Notes: generated by a model not told the origin, from the letters alone. DNA of 64,000 bases from Mycobacterium sp. 852002-51971_SCH5477799-a (GCF_001667145.1 NZ_LZIF01000116.1:124001-188000); one strand, 5' to 3'. Shown: positions 34,604-44,091, counted from the first letter of the stretch. Program-made: numbers and translations.

Positions 34604-35428
34604 ATGGCCGATGAGGAACTCGACAGCCTCTATGAGGTGCCGCCGAAGGAGTTCACCGCGGAACGTGCCCGCTTGGCCGCCGCGGCCAAGGAGCGCGGCG
34701 ATGACGCAGCCGCCAAACGAATCTGCGCCACCAACAAGCCGACGACGGCGGCATGGGTCATCAACCGGCTGGCACTTCGGCACGCCGACACCCGGCAGCG
34801 GCTGGCAGACCTCGGTAAGCGATTGCGCGCCGCGCACGCGGCGATGGACGGCGGCACCATCCGGGATTTGTCGGCCGAGCAACGCAAACTCATCGACGAA
34901 CTCACCCGTAAGGCGCTACAGGCGGCCGACCTGACGCAACCGTCGGCGACCGTGCGCGAAGACCTGACCAGCACGCTGCAAGCCGCCATCGCCGACCCGA
35001 AGATCAGCGAACGGCTCGGCAGGCTGACCCGGCCCGAGCAGTGGTCGGGCTTCGGCGCTTTCGGCGACGCGGCGCCGGAATCGGTGGACACATCCGGCGA
35101 ACCGGCGAAGCGGCGCCGCACCCCGCCGGTGCGGAAGCGGCCCGCGAAACAGTCCGCGGGCGACAGGGCGGAGCAGAGGCGGCGCGAGAAACTGAGCACG
35201 GCCCTTGCCGCCGCGGAGCGCGCCAAGGCCGAGGCCGACGACCTGGTGGCCGAGCTACGAGCGCAACGGGATGCCGCCCAACAGCGCCGTGACGCCGCGG
35301 CGAAGGCGCTGCGGGCGGGCGAGCAGGAGCTCCAGGGTGCCGAAAAGGACTACGCCAAGGCCCAGCAAGCCGGCCGAGCCGCCGCCAAAGCTGTAACGGA
35401 GGCAAAGAACCGGTTGAAGCGGGCGTGA
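34604..35428 (+). CDS. Coiled-coil hypothetical protein
   Basis: 274 residues from ATG 34604; the open frame extends to 33794 but that part is antisense to the transpeptidase gene. Two parts: a helical N-domain (ELDSLYEVPPKEFTAERARLAAAAKERGDD to about 160) and a long charged coiled coil (about 190-274, AAAERAKAEADDLVAELRAQRDAAQQRRDAAAKAL). Basic linker KRRRTPPVRKRPAKQ between them could bind DNA or RNA. The stop overlaps the next start (GTGA), so it is coupled to the FAD-Rieske gene. No known function; resembles a conserved mycobacterial hypothetical family. Confidence 0.8.
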   Translation: MADEELDSLYEVPPKEFTAERARLAAAAKERGDDAAAKRICATNKPTTAAWVINRLALRHADTRQRLADLGKRLRAAHAAMDGGTIRDLSAEQRKLIDELTRKALQAADLTQPSATVREDLTSTLQAAIADPKISERLGRLTRPEQWSGFGAFGDAAPESVDTSGEPAKRRRTPPVRKRPAKQSAGDRAEQRRREKLSTALAAAERAKAEADDLVAELRAQRDAAQQRRDAAAKALRAGEQELQGAEKDYAKAQQAGRAAAKAVTEAKNRLKRA

Positions 35429-36981
35429 ATTCGGCCGAGCGTTTCCCCGCGCCGGGCCGGGGTATCAGCAAAGCCGTGACTTCTTTATGGATGACCGAAC
35501 GAACCGAACAGCCTTGGGCCTCAAGCCAGCTTGACCAAGGGTCGGAGTCCGCCGATGTCATCGTCGTCGGCGCCGGCATCACCGGCCTGATGACGGCGGT
35601 CCTGCTGGCCCGGGCGGGCAAGGACGTGCTGGTGCTGGAGGCGCGCACGGTGGGGTCGTGCGCTACCGGCAACACCACCGCCAAGATCAGCCTGCTGCAG
35701 GGCAGTCAGCTCTCCAAGGTGCTACCACGACACGGCCGCGACCTCGCGCGCGCGTACGTGGACGGCAATCGCGAAGGCCAGGAGTGGGTGCTGGACCACT
35801 GCGCGGCGAACGGCGTGGCCGTGCAGCGTGAAGATGCCTACACGTACGCCCAGTCGGTGCGGGGCGTCCCGAGGGCGCGAGCCGAACTCGCGGCGTGTCA
35901 GGCGGTCGGCCTGCCGGCGGTGTGGGACGACGATGCAGATGTGCCGTTCGCCTATCACGGCGGAGTGCGGCTGGCCGACCAGGCGCAGTTCGATCCGATG
36001 TCATTCCTCGACTCGTTGGCCGTCGAGCTGCTCGGTCGCGGTGGGCGGCTGGTCGAGCACACGCGGGCGCGGCGGGTCTCCTGGCGCGGCAAGAAGGTGC
36101 GCGTGCACGTCAACGATGCCGCCCAGCAGGACGTCGAACTTCAGGCCGCCCAGCTGGTGCTCGCGACGGGCATCCCGATCCTGGATCGTGGCGGTTATTT
36201 CGCCCGGGTGAAGCCGAGCCGGTCCTACTGCTTGGCATTCAAGGTTCCGGGCAACATCACCCGGCCGATGATGATCTCCACCGACTCGCCGACGCGTTCG
36301 GTGCGCTACGCGCCGGTCGCGGACGGGGAGCGGTTGATCGTGGGCGGGGCCGGCCACACCGTGGGCCGGGAGAAGAGTCCGTCCGAGGCGCTCAACGAGT
36401 TGTCGACGTGGACCCGCAAGCACTACCCGGGTGCCGTGCAGACCCATTTCTGGTCGGCGCAGGACTACACGCCCATCGACCATCTGCCCTATGTGGGGCC
36501 CATCCTGCCGAACACCGAAAGTATCTTTGTCGCAACGGGTTTCAACAAGTGGGGGATGACCAACGGACCCGCCGCGGCGTTGGCGCTGTCGAGTCGCATC
36601 CTGGGTGGGCGGATGGACTGGGCCCGCGCGTTCGCGAGCTGGAGTCCGCATGAGCTGACGGGCCTGACGACGGCCCTGCAGGCCAACCTCGAGGTCGGCT
36701 TCAACCTGACGAAGGGCTGGATCACCCCGGCGATACGCATACACCGCCGCAGCCCCGTCGACGGCGAAGGCGGAGTGGTGAGCGGCCCGCCGTGGCGTCT
36801 GGAGGCCCGCTGCCGCGTCGACGGGACGGAGCACCGCGTCTCACCCGTCTGCCCGCACCTGGGCGGAATCGTGAACTGGAACGACGCCGATAACGCGTGG
36901 GAGTGCCCGTTGCACGGGTCGCGGTTCGCGCCCGACGGCACCCTGCTGGAGGGGCCGGCAACACGCGATCTGACCGCCTAG
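35425..36981 (+). CDS. FAD-dependent oxidoreductase with C-terminal Rieske domain
   Basis: 518 residues from GTG 35425, overlapping the previous stop; a GTG at 35476 is an alternative start. The DAO-type FAD domain has DVIVVGAGITGLM at about 44-56 and a C-terminal FVATGFNKWGMTNGP FAD loop. The Rieske domain at about 450-518 has Cys476-Pro-His478 and Cys494-Pro-Leu-His497, a complete [2Fe-2S] ligand set. Such fusions oxidise amines or pass electrons internally; the substrate is unknown. Four bases overlap the convergent methyltransferase gene at its end. Confidence 0.93.
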   Translation: MNSAERFPAPGRGISKAVTSLWMTERTEQPWASSQLDQGSESADVIVVGAGITGLMTAVLLARAGKDVLVLEARTVGSCATGNTTAKISLLQGSQLSKVLPRHGRDLARAYVDGNREGQEWVLDHCAANGVAVQREDAYTYAQSVRGVPRARAELAACQAVGLPAVWDDDADVPFAYHGGVRLADQAQFDPMSFLDSLAVELLGRGGRLVEHTRARRVSWRGKKVRVHVNDAAQQDVELQAAQLVLATGIPILDRGGYFARVKPSRSYCLAFKVPGNITRPMMISTDSPTRSVRYAPVADGERLIVGGAGHTVGREKSPSEALNELSTWTRKHYPGAVQTHFWSAQDYTPIDHLPYVGPILPNTESIFVATGFNKWGMTNGPAAALALSSRILGGRMDWARAFASWSPHELTGLTTALQANLEVGFNLTKGWITPAIRIHRRSPVDGEGGVVSGPPWRLEARCRVDGTEHRVSPVCPHLGGIVNWNDADNAWECPLHGSRFAPDGTLLEGPATRDLTA

Positions 36982-38033
36982 ATCTGCGGGTCAGCCCGTT
37001 TCTGAAACACGAGCCAGCGCAATTCTATTGGCGAATCGTCGCGCTCGACATCGAACACGTCGAGCCCGCCGGCCCAACCTTCGAACCAGCCCGTCGGCGG
37101 CCAGGCGTCCGACGGTATCCGTGCCTTCTCGTACTCGTAGGCGGGGTCGTCAGCGATAGGTGCGAGCGGCAGGCCGGCCGCGGCGGCAGTTACCTCGTCG
37201 CGGGTGAAGATCATGCTGTTGCACTGCTGGCTCAGCTGCACAGCGACGTCGTCGGGAACGTAGCCGTCGCGGGCCAGGAAGGTGTTGAACACCAAACGCC
37301 CACCGGGCGCCAGGCAATCGGTGGCGAGGTCGAACATGCCGCGCAACTCGCGGGTCGTGCGGAAGTCCGACACCACCTCCGAGAGCACCATCAGCTGGTA
37401 CTCCTCCCGAACGCCCTCCATCGCGGTGAAGACGTCACTCTGAATGACGTTCACGCGCAACGATTCCTCGGCGGCGTCGGAAACCATCACCTCGGCGAAC
37501 TTCGCGGTCAGCTCAACCGCATCGACCGGATGTCCGCGCCGCGCCAGGGCCAGCGCGTTACGCCCGGTTCCCGCGCCGACGTCCAGCACCCGATAGGTCG
37601 AAGGGTCGTCCGCCTCGGCGGCCAGGGCCAGCACGCGCGCGTCCGGCTCGGTGCCGAACAGCGGCGGCGGCCGGATGGCCATCCACTGCTGGTAGTCGGC
37701 TTCGACAGTGCGCCAGTCGGCCTGGACGCGGAAATTCACGCCCTCCCCGAAGGGAGCCTGATACGAGATCAGGACATCGGAACGATGGGAAGCCCTGAAG
37801 GCCTTCGCCAACTCCACTTCCAGCGCGGCCCGCAGGTGTGCGGACTGTTCGGGGGTGTACCAGACGCCCAGGGTGGCGCAGACGTTGCCGCACAACAGGA
37901 CGTACTCGTCGATCAGGGCCGGCACTGCCGGCACCCTGATCTGGCCCTCGGCCGACAAGCGGCGATACAGCCGCCTGATCATCGCTTCGCGCAGCATCGA
38001 CGGATCGAACGACTTCTTCGGCGGATCCTGCAC
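36978..38033 (-). CDS. Class I SAM-dependent methyltransferase
   Basis: 351 residues from GTG 38033. An N-terminal helical region of about 150 residues (MIRRLYRRLSAEGQIRVPAVPALIDEYVLL) precedes the SAM fold: VLDVGAGTGRNALALARRGHPVDAVELT (about 175-203), then VIQSDVFTAM and LAPGGRLVFNTFLA. The acceptor is unknown. It is next to and on the same strand as a UGT-like glycosyltransferase, with 69 bases between, so they may act on one glycolipid-type product. Confidence 0.88.
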   Translation of the reverse strand: MQDPPKKSFDPSMLREAMIRRLYRRLSAEGQIRVPAVPALIDEYVLLCGNVCATLGVWYTPEQSAHLRAALEVELAKAFRASHRSDVLISYQAPFGEGVNFRVQADWRTVEADYQQWMAIRPPPLFGTEPDARVLALAAEADDPSTYRVLDVGAGTGRNALALARRGHPVDAVELTAKFAEVMVSDAAEESLRVNVIQSDVFTAMEGVREEYQLMVLSEVVSDFRTTRELRGMFDLATDCLAPGGRLVFNTFLARDGYVPDDVAVQLSQQCNSMIFTRDEVTAAAAGLPLAPIADDPAYEYEKARIPSDAWPPTGWFEGWAGGLDVFDVERDDSPIELRWLVFQKRADPQI

Positions 38034-38102
38034 CAGAACCTTCTACACGACCGGCGGAATTTGCACCACCGTTACGACGGACGGGCGGTTCGCCTCGCCT
38101 CA

Positions 38103-39293
38103 TCAAACCGAGCGTGCCGTGTGAGCAGCCTCTTCGAGGAGATCAGCGGCGCGGGCAACACTTTCGGCGGGTTTGCTCATCTGCGCGGCGACCTCTTTAG
38201 CGCGAGTGGCGTATTGCGGAGTGAGGACCGTGCGCAGATCGGCGACCAGCGAGTCCAACGTGCTGGCGGAAAAGGCGCGTCCGGCACCGACTTTCATTTG
38301 TTCGACGGCAGCCGCCCACATTGGCTGGTCCCAAACGGTCCACAGAATGAGCGCCGGGACGCCGGCGCGCATGCCCGCGGCCGTGGTGCCCGAGCCACCG
38401 TGATGGACCACGGCCCGGCAGGCCGGGAAGATGGCCGCATAATTCATCGCCTCAACGACCTTGACGTGGTCGAACAGCGGGACGTCGGCGAAGTCGTTGG
38501 CGCCGCTGCAAATCAACGCCCGCTCGCCCAACTGCCCGCAGGCCGCGCTGATGACTGCGACCGTCTCGGCGGGAGAGCTGACGGGCGTGCTGCCGAACCC
38601 GAAGTAGACAGGCGGCGTCCCGTCCGCTATCCAGGACAGCACCTCGTCGTCGCTGTCCATCGGCAGCTCCAGTGTCAACGAACCGACAAAGGGTCGCCGG
38701 CCACCGGGTTCCAGCCATTCGGCGGCAGGCCCGGGCAGGCAGAGCTCGTCGTAAGTCTGGATTTCCAACACATCATCACTCGCTGGTGCCGCCGCCGATT
38801 CGGTGTCGGGCAAGCCAAGCGCACGACGTTGGACGGCTTCTGCATCCTTCGTGATGCTCGAATAGAGGGCGCTCGACGGCATGATCCGCGCCGGGAAAAC
38901 ATGCAAAGCGGCGAGTGGGATTGCGTGATGTTCGGCGACATTGTTGGCCAGCGCCTGGTCGTTCATGTGCGCCACCAACAGATCGGCATCCGTTGCCAAC
39001 GACGTCAACGTCGCGCTCTTGTCCATCCAGATCCGCGTCACGCGCTCGACAACTTGCGACAACCCGCTGCCGCCGTATTGGAGCGAGCCGAGCAATTCCT
39101 GGGCCGCGGTCATCCCACGTTGCGTATCGGGCCCGTACCCAACGGCAGTGAGCCCCGTCGACTCGACGAAGGCGGTCATGTTGGGCGGGACCGCCAGGCG
39201 CACCTCGTGCCCTCGGTTCATCAGCGCGCGGCCGACCGCGGCGCAGGGTTCGACGTCACCGCGGCCGCCGTAGGCGACCAGCACGATTTTCAT
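38103..39293 (-). CDS. UGT-like glycosyltransferase (GT1, Rv1524/Rv1526c type)
   Basis: 396 residues. Begins MKIVLVAYGGRGDVEPCAAVGRALMNRGHEV, the acceptor-domain start of GT1 sterol/glycolipid glycosyltransferases, and has the donor-binding HHGGSGTTAAGMRAG motif near 300 plus PVYFGFGSTPVSSP. Relatives in mycobacteria include those that build glycopeptidolipid and phenolglycolipid sugars. Sits upstream of the methyltransferase on the same strand. Specificity cannot be read. Confidence 0.93.
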   Translation of the reverse strand: MKIVLVAYGGRGDVEPCAAVGRALMNRGHEVRLAVPPNMTAFVESTGLTAVGYGPDTQRGMTAAQELLGSLQYGGSGLSQVVERVTRIWMDKSATLTSLATDADLLVAHMNDQALANNVAEHHAIPLAALHVFPARIMPSSALYSSITKDAEAVQRRALGLPDTESAAAPASDDVLEIQTYDELCLPGPAAEWLEPGGRRPFVGSLTLELPMDSDDEVLSWIADGTPPVYFGFGSTPVSSPAETVAVISAACGQLGERALICSGANDFADVPLFDHVKVVEAMNYAAIFPACRAVVHHGGSGTTAAGMRAGVPALILWTVWDQPMWAAAVEQMKVGAGRAFSASTLDSLVADLRTVLTPQYATRAKEVAAQMSKPAESVARAADLLEEAAHTARSV

Positions 39294-39758
39294 CAGCAGA
39301 CCTCATTCGCAGGGATCCCACAAATCCAAGCAGAACCCGCGCCGCATGACCCGCTGGATGTTAGTGTCGCTGCGCTGAACTGGGCCTTTGCCGGTGCTAG
39401 GGCGAGTAAAAACCGGACCGGGGAGGTGGGCAACGCGTTCTGGGTCGCGTTGAGAGCGGGCTGAGGGTGATTTGCGCAATACGCGCCTAACCCTTGCGGG
39501 TTTCCGTCGTCATGTGCAGGTAACCTATCGTTAACCCTCGGCAATAATTTCGCTGTATTGGTTGACGTGGGAGCACCTGCAAACGTGAAGACCGGTCCGC
39601 TAGCACTGGGGACGACCCTATTCGGCTGTCTACTTCCGCGGCACTGGCGGCACCGGAGGGAATGCGATTTGTTTGCTGCTTGGTTGGTTATCCCCATACG
39701 ACGCGCATCGGGGCCGTCGATGCCCTCGCGGCCCTGAACGCGATCGGAGGAGAACGAC
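39294..39758. other. Long leader of the PPE gene
   Basis: 465 bases between the divergent glycosyltransferase and the PPE gene. It is AT-richer at about 39500-39570 and contains a TTGACG at about 39562, but no matching -10. No credible gene is present on either strand, and no PE gene precedes the PPE gene. Confidence 0.5.
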
Positions 39759-41150
39759 ATGGACTTCGCACTGCCGCCGGAGATCAACTCCGCGCGGATG
39801 TACGCCGGTCCGGGGTCGGGACCGATGCTGGCCGCCGCGATGGCCTGGGACGAATTGGCCGCCGCGTTGCAATCGACGGCGAACTCGTATCAGGGTGAGA
39901 TCACGGCCTTGACTTCCGGTCCGTGGGTTGGGCCGTCGTCGGCGTCCATGGTCGCAGCGATTGCCCCTTACTTGGAGTGGATGAGGACGACCGGCGCCCA
40001 GGCTGAAGAAACCGCCAGCAAGGCCAGGGCCGCCGCCTTCGCGTACGAGACTGCGTTCGCCGAGACGGTGCCGCCGCCGGTGGTCACGGCCAACCGCACC
40101 CTGCTGGCGACGCTCGTCGCAACCAACATCCTCGGGCAGAACACGCCGGCGATCGCCACCACCGAGGCCGAGTATGCCGAGATGTGGGCGCGGGACACCG
40201 CGGCCATGATCGGCTACGCCGGCGCGACGGCCTCGGCCACCCGGGTGACGCCGTTCACCCAGCCTGACCAGACCACCACCTCCGACGCCGGTCAATCCGA
40301 ATCGGTGGCCAAGGCCACCGCTACAGCCGCCGGAAGCACGCGCAACACCGTGGCCCAGCAACCGTTGTCGGCGGTGCCGAACTTGTTGACCAACGCGGCG
40401 GTGAACCCGGCCGCCGCCGCCGATCCGACGTCGGTGACGGACCTACTGGGCCTGGAGAGCGACCTCATCGCGATCTTCCTCGACGCGCCCGCCAGCGTCG
40501 CCGGCCTCGGCGTCGATTCGCCTTCTGCCGCGATCGCCCTTCCCTTCGATATCGCGGGCGCGCTGACCGGTTTCCACACCGACGACATCGTCAGCGGTTG
40601 GGCGGGTGTGCAGTCGTGGCCGGGCACTGGCGCGGTGCCGCCCTCGCCATTCCCGGTGATCACGAACCCGGCGGGCGGATTCGGATCGCTGATGTCGGCG
40701 GGGCTGGGTCAGGCGAACACCGTGGGCGGCTTATCAGTGCCGCCGGGGTGGACTGCGGCCGCGCCGGCGATCCGCCCGGCCGCCTTGGTGCTGCCGGCCA
40801 CCAGCGCCGGGGCGGGCGCCGAAGTCGCCGCGGCCGCGGCGGCCGCCGCCCCCAGTGGCTCCGGGAGTTTGTTCGGCGAAATGGCCGTGGCGAGCATGGC
40901 GGGGCGCGCGATGGCCGGCACCGGTGGCGCCTTGGGGCGCGAGCGGGCCCGGGCCGGTGAGATCGAGAAGGCGACACGCGAGGCACCCAAGGAGCCGACG
41001 AAAGAGCCGGCGACACCGCCGCAGGTTGCCGCGGGTGGGCCGATCACGAGCATCGCCGCCGAGCTGCGCGAGCTCGCGTCGCTGCGCGACGCGGGGATCT
41101 TGACGCAGCAGGAATTCGAGGAGCAGAAAAAGCGCCTGCTGCCAAGCTGA
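39759..41150 (+). CDS. PPE-family protein, SVP subgroup, with C-terminal SHOCT-like helix pair
   Basis: 463 residues from ATG 39759 with GGAGGAG upstream. The PPE domain covers about 1-175 (MDFALPPEINSARMYAGPGSG), with WxG in GPWVGPSS and a YAEMWARD region. The SVP signature GGLSVPPGW lies at about 324-332. The last 33 residues (ELRELASLRDAGILTQQEFEEQKKRLL) match the short SHOCT oligomerisation motif. PPE proteins are exported by type VII secretion, usually with a PE partner and EspG chaperone, but none is encoded nearby. Lys/Glu/Pro-rich linker around 400-425. Confidence 0.9.
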   Translation: MDFALPPEINSARMYAGPGSGPMLAAAMAWDELAAALQSTANSYQGEITALTSGPWVGPSSASMVAAIAPYLEWMRTTGAQAEETASKARAAAFAYETAFAETVPPPVVTANRTLLATLVATNILGQNTPAIATTEAEYAEMWARDTAAMIGYAGATASATRVTPFTQPDQTTTSDAGQSESVAKATATAAGSTRNTVAQQPLSAVPNLLTNAAVNPAAAADPTSVTDLLGLESDLIAIFLDAPASVAGLGVDSPSAAIALPFDIAGALTGFHTDDIVSGWAGVQSWPGTGAVPPSPFPVITNPAGGFGSLMSAGLGQANTVGGLSVPPGWTAAAPAIRPAALVLPATSAGAGAEVAAAAAAAAPSGSGSLFGEMAVASMAGRAMAGTGGALGRERARAGEIEKATREAPKEPTKEPATPPQVAAGGPITSIAAELRELASLRDAGILTQQEFEEQKKRLLPS

Positions 41151-41220
41151 TCCGGTGACCCGACGACGCGCGTGCGTCAGTCGGGCACACTAGGGAGGAC
41201 CACTTCAGTGAAGGCGCCGC

Positions 41221-42063
41221 ATGGACAACTCGACCGCCCCGGCCTCGGACGCCGTGCCCATGCGGGTGCAGGCGTTGCTTCGCTACCCGGTGAAGTCGAT
41301 GCTCGGCGAAACCCTCGATCGCCTGCTGGTCGACGAGCGCGGCGCCGAGGGCGACCGGCGGCTCGCGCTCCTCGACGGTGAAACCGGGCACGTGGCCAGC
41401 GCCAAAAATCCCCGGCTATGGCGCAATCTCTTGACCTGTACCGCCCATGCCGACGCCCAGGGTGTGCGCATCAGCATGCCCGACGGAACCGATGTGGCCG
41501 CCGATGATCCCGGCGTCGACGAGCTGATCTCGCGGCTGACCGGCCGGCGGGTTCGGTTGGTCACTCAACGCCCAGAGGGCGCAACACTGGTCCGTCCCGA
41601 TCCGGAAAAACTGCTGGAATTCGGTCTCGACGCTGACGTGGACGGTCGCATCCTGCGCATTGCCGCGGCCACGCCGGGCGAGTCGTTCACCGACGAAGCT
41701 CCATTGCATGCAATCACGACGGCCACCCTGGAGCACATCGGGGTGGAGGCACTGCGGTATCGACCGAATCTGGTGATCAGAACACCGCCGAACTATCCGC
41801 CGTATGCCGAAAACGATTGGGTGGGCGGCGAACTCGTCATCGGTGCGGCGCGGCTGCGCGTCCTCACGGCGACGTCGCGCTGCGTGGTTCCCACTCTCGA
41901 GCACGGGCCGTTGCCGCGGGCTCCGCAGGCGCTTCGCATACCGGCGGCCGAAAACCGTTTGAACACAGGCGGTCACGGCGCACAGCCCTGCGCGGGCGCT
42001 TACCTCGCGGTGGTCGACACGGGCGTCATCAACGTCGGTGACCAAGTCACCATCCGGCCCTGA
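41221..42063 (+). CDS. MOSC-domain protein
   Basis: 280 residues from ATG 41221. The N-terminal MOSC beta-barrel (VQALLRYPVKSMLGETLDRLLVDERGAEGDRRLALLD) is followed by the MOSC domain with RPNLVIRTPP, ENDWVGGELVIGAARLRVLTATSRCVVPTL, in which the Cys is the conserved molybdenum-cofactor/sulfur-carrying residue, and the VGDQVTI end. Such proteins carry molybdenum cofactor or sulfur, for example in mARC-like reductases. Convergent with the downstream small-protein operon. Confidence 0.93.
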   Translation: MDNSTAPASDAVPMRVQALLRYPVKSMLGETLDRLLVDERGAEGDRRLALLDGETGHVASAKNPRLWRNLLTCTAHADAQGVRISMPDGTDVAADDPGVDELISRLTGRRVRLVTQRPEGATLVRPDPEKLLEFGLDADVDGRILRIAAATPGESFTDEAPLHAITTATLEHIGVEALRYRPNLVIRTPPNYPPYAENDWVGGELVIGAARLRVLTATSRCVVPTLEHGPLPRAPQALRIPAAENRLNTGGHGAQPCAGAYLAVVDTGVINVGDQVTIRP

Positions 42064-42096
42064 CCGCTTCCCGCGCAAACGCATCGCAGCAGCGTG

Positions 42097-42348
42097 TCAC
42101 CCACCCATGTTGCGGACCGCCGTGTCGAGCTCTTCTGCTTGCTCGGCCAACTCGCGGTCGGATAACTCCGCATGTCCGACCCGCTGCACCAATTCCTGGC
42201 GCGTCGCGACCTGCAGGGCGCCTCGGTATTCGTCCGAGTGCAGATCGGCCGGCGTGACGACCGCCGCGCGCCCCTCCATCACCACCAGCGCCGCGTCCGC
42301 ATCTGGGCTGGCCAGCAACTCCCGCACGTCCTCGGTACCGATCATCAC
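42097..42348 (-). CDS. Small conserved hypothetical protein
   Basis: 83 residues, acidic and helical (REDLASPDADAALVVMEGRAAVVTPADLH..., ending TAVRNMGG), with no signal or membrane segment. Its ATG overlaps the upstream DUF3072 gene in an ATGA junction. It is the last gene of the minus-strand operon running from 44580, and function is unknown. Confidence 0.75.
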   Translation of the reverse strand: MMIGTEDVRELLASPDADAALVVMEGRAAVVTPADLHSDEYRGALQVATRQELVQRVGHAELSDRELAEQAEELDTAVRNMGG

Positions 42349-42560
42349 GAGGCGCCCCGCCCGGTCCGTTGTTGCAACTCGTCAATCAGCCTGGAGGCCT
42401 GGGCTTTCGTGAGATGCTCCGGGATTTCCTGGCCCGCTTCTTGCGCCAGCGTGTTCAGGTAGCTGCGCTGCGGGCCGGTCATAGGCTCGTCGCCCGTCAC
42501 CCATTGCGACTGGTCCTTTTCCGGATTCTCTTGCGGCGCCTGCGCGGCATCATCGGCCAT
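42345..42560 (-). CDS. DUF3072-domain protein
   Basis: 71 residues from ATG 42560; the longer frame to 42638 is less likely because of the DUF3072 start (MADDAAQAPQENPEK). The domain is QWVTGDEPMTGPQRSYLNTLAQEAGQEIPEHLTKAQASRLIDELQQRTG, a small helical unit found in mycobacterial stress loci. It is coupled to the next small gene by an ATGA overlap. Confidence 0.85.
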   Translation of the reverse strand: MADDAAQAPQENPEKDQSQWVTGDEPMTGPQRSYLNTLAQEAGQEIPEHLTKAQASRLIDELQQRTGRGAS

Positions 42561-42618
42561 GCATGTGGCTATGCCCGCTACGGAGCCGACGTAATCAGGA
42601 AGTGGTGGTTTCGGCATG

Positions 42619-42867
42619 TCAGCCGCCCACCCCGGCAATCTTCATCACCAGTAGCACCGCCACCGCGATGAATGCGACGGTGAAAACGCACACCGCGAGG
42701 ACGGTAAGGGCGGAACCGGGAGTGAACCGCCGGTTGTTCTGCTGTTGTGGCTCGGACACACCGGAGGTTTGGGGCGCGGCAGGGGGAGTGGTGCCCGGTG
42801 CGACACCTCCGCCCGGTTCCAGGCCTGGTGTTTGCGTCGGATCAGGATTGGGAGGTTGCGCGGTCAT
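42619..42867 (-). CDS. DUF6480-type single-pass membrane protein
   Basis: 82 residues from ATG 42867. Pro/Gly/Thr-rich N-terminus (QPPNPDPTQTPGLEPGGGVAPGTTPPAAPQT) followed by one membrane helix (ALTVLAVCVFTVAFIAVAVLLVMKIAGV). The gene overlaps the alcohol dehydrogenase end by 26 bases, so it is coupled to it. Function unknown. Confidence 0.8.
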   Translation of the reverse strand: MTAQPPNPDPTQTPGLEPGGGVAPGTTPPAAPQTSGVSEPQQQNNRRFTPGSALTVLAVCVFTVAFIAVAVLLVMKIAGVGG

Positions 42868-44077
42868 GGTTGACACCGGCCTTTTCCTCGCGGACGAGGG
42901 CGGAAGCATTGGGTCGCATCGCCACCCGGATGCAGTCGTCCTTCTTGTTCTTGAATAGGTCGTAGGCCCGCACTCCGTCCTCGAGGGGCACATCGTGGGT
43001 GATCAACTTGGCGGGATCGAGATCGCCCTGCTGGACGTAGTCGAAAAGCCGGGTTATGTAGCGTTGTCCGTGTTGCTGAGCCGTTTTCAGGGTCAAACCC
43101 TTATTGGTCAGTACGCCAGTCGGGAATTTGTCGGTCAAGCCGTACACCCCGAGCACCGACACCACCCCACCCTTGCGGCAAGCCAGAATCGCCTGTCGTA
43201 GCGCGGTAGCGCGATCGGTCTCCATTCGCAGCAGTTGCTTGGCCCGGTCGTAGAGTTGTTGCACTCCGGTGCCGTGGCCCTCCATGCCGACCGCGTCGAT
43301 GCAGGCATCGGGCCCTCGGCCGCCGGTCATCTCCCTGAGCGACTCATGCACGCTGTCGACCGCCTTGTAGTCGATCGTTTCCAGTCCGAACTCGTTGCGC
43401 GCCAACGCCAACCGTTCCGGTATGCGGTCGACGACAATGGCCCGTTCGGCGCCCAGCAGTAGGGCGCTACGGGCGGCCATCAAGCCGACGCCGCCGGCCC
43501 CCCAGACCGCGACGGTATCGCCGCCGGCGATGTCACAGAAATCGGCGCCCATGAAGCCGGTGGGCACCGCGTCGGATAAGAACAGCGCCTGCTCATCGGT
43601 GATATCGCCCGGAATCACAAAGCAATTCGTGTCGGCGAAGGGCACCCGAACGTATTGGGCGTGCGAACCGGCGTAGCCACCGAACGGATGTGTATAACCG
43701 TAAATTCCACCAGACGGATATCCCAACAACGGCTGTTGCAATTCGGCGTTGGGATTCGTTGTGTCGCAGCACGAATACAACTCGTGATCGCAGTACCAGC
43801 ATCGATCACAGGCGATGAAGGACGGCACCACGACGCGGTCACCCGCGTGGATCTCGCGCACCTGCGGGCCGGCCTCCGCCACCACGCCCATGAATTCGTG
43901 CCCGAACACATCGCCGGCCCGCATGCCCGGCAAATACCCGTCGATGAAGTGCAAGTCCGAGCCGCAGGTCGTGGTGACCCGGACTTCGACGATGACGTCG
44001 TGCGGATTCAGGATCTTGGGGTCATCGACAGTTTCCACGGACAGGTCGTTGACACCGTTCCAGCACAGTGCGCGCAT
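42842..44077 (-). CDS. Zinc-dependent alcohol dehydrogenase
   Basis: 411 residues from ATG 44077 (MRALCWNGVNDL); the frame beyond is the divergent region. Catalytic zinc ligands Cys38 in TTCGSDLHFIDG and His60-Glu61 in FGHEFMGVV; structural zinc cysteines in the CDRCWYCDHELYSCC stretch near 90-105. NAD(P) site in AVWGAGGVGLMAARSALLLGA. Resembles formaldehyde/glutathione-dependent or threonine-type dehydrogenases. Second gene of the likely SigF operon, overlapping DUF6480. Confidence 0.93.
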   Translation of the reverse strand: MRALCWNGVNDLSVETVDDPKILNPHDVIVEVRVTTTCGSDLHFIDGYLPGMRAGDVFGHEFMGVVAEAGPQVREIHAGDRVVVPSFIACDRCWYCDHELYSCCDTTNPNAELQQPLLGYPSGGIYGYTHPFGGYAGSHAQYVRVPFADTNCFVIPGDITDEQALFLSDAVPTGFMGADFCDIAGGDTVAVWGAGGVGLMAARSALLLGAERAIVVDRIPERLALARNEFGLETIDYKAVDSVHESLREMTGGRGPDACIDAVGMEGHGTGVQQLYDRAKQLLRMETDRATALRQAILACRKGGVVSVLGVYGLTDKFPTGVLTNKGLTLKTAQQHGQRYITRLFDYVQQGDLDPAKLITHDVPLEDGVRAYDLFKNKKDDCIRVAMRPNASALVREEKAGVNHDRATSQS

Positions 44078-44091
44078 GCTCGGCCTTTCGC

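Noticed and set aside
36897..39464. Plus-strand open frame of 855 codons across 36.9-39.5 kb
   Set aside because: It is the antisense of the methyltransferase and glycosyltransferase genes, both of which have clear family motifs.
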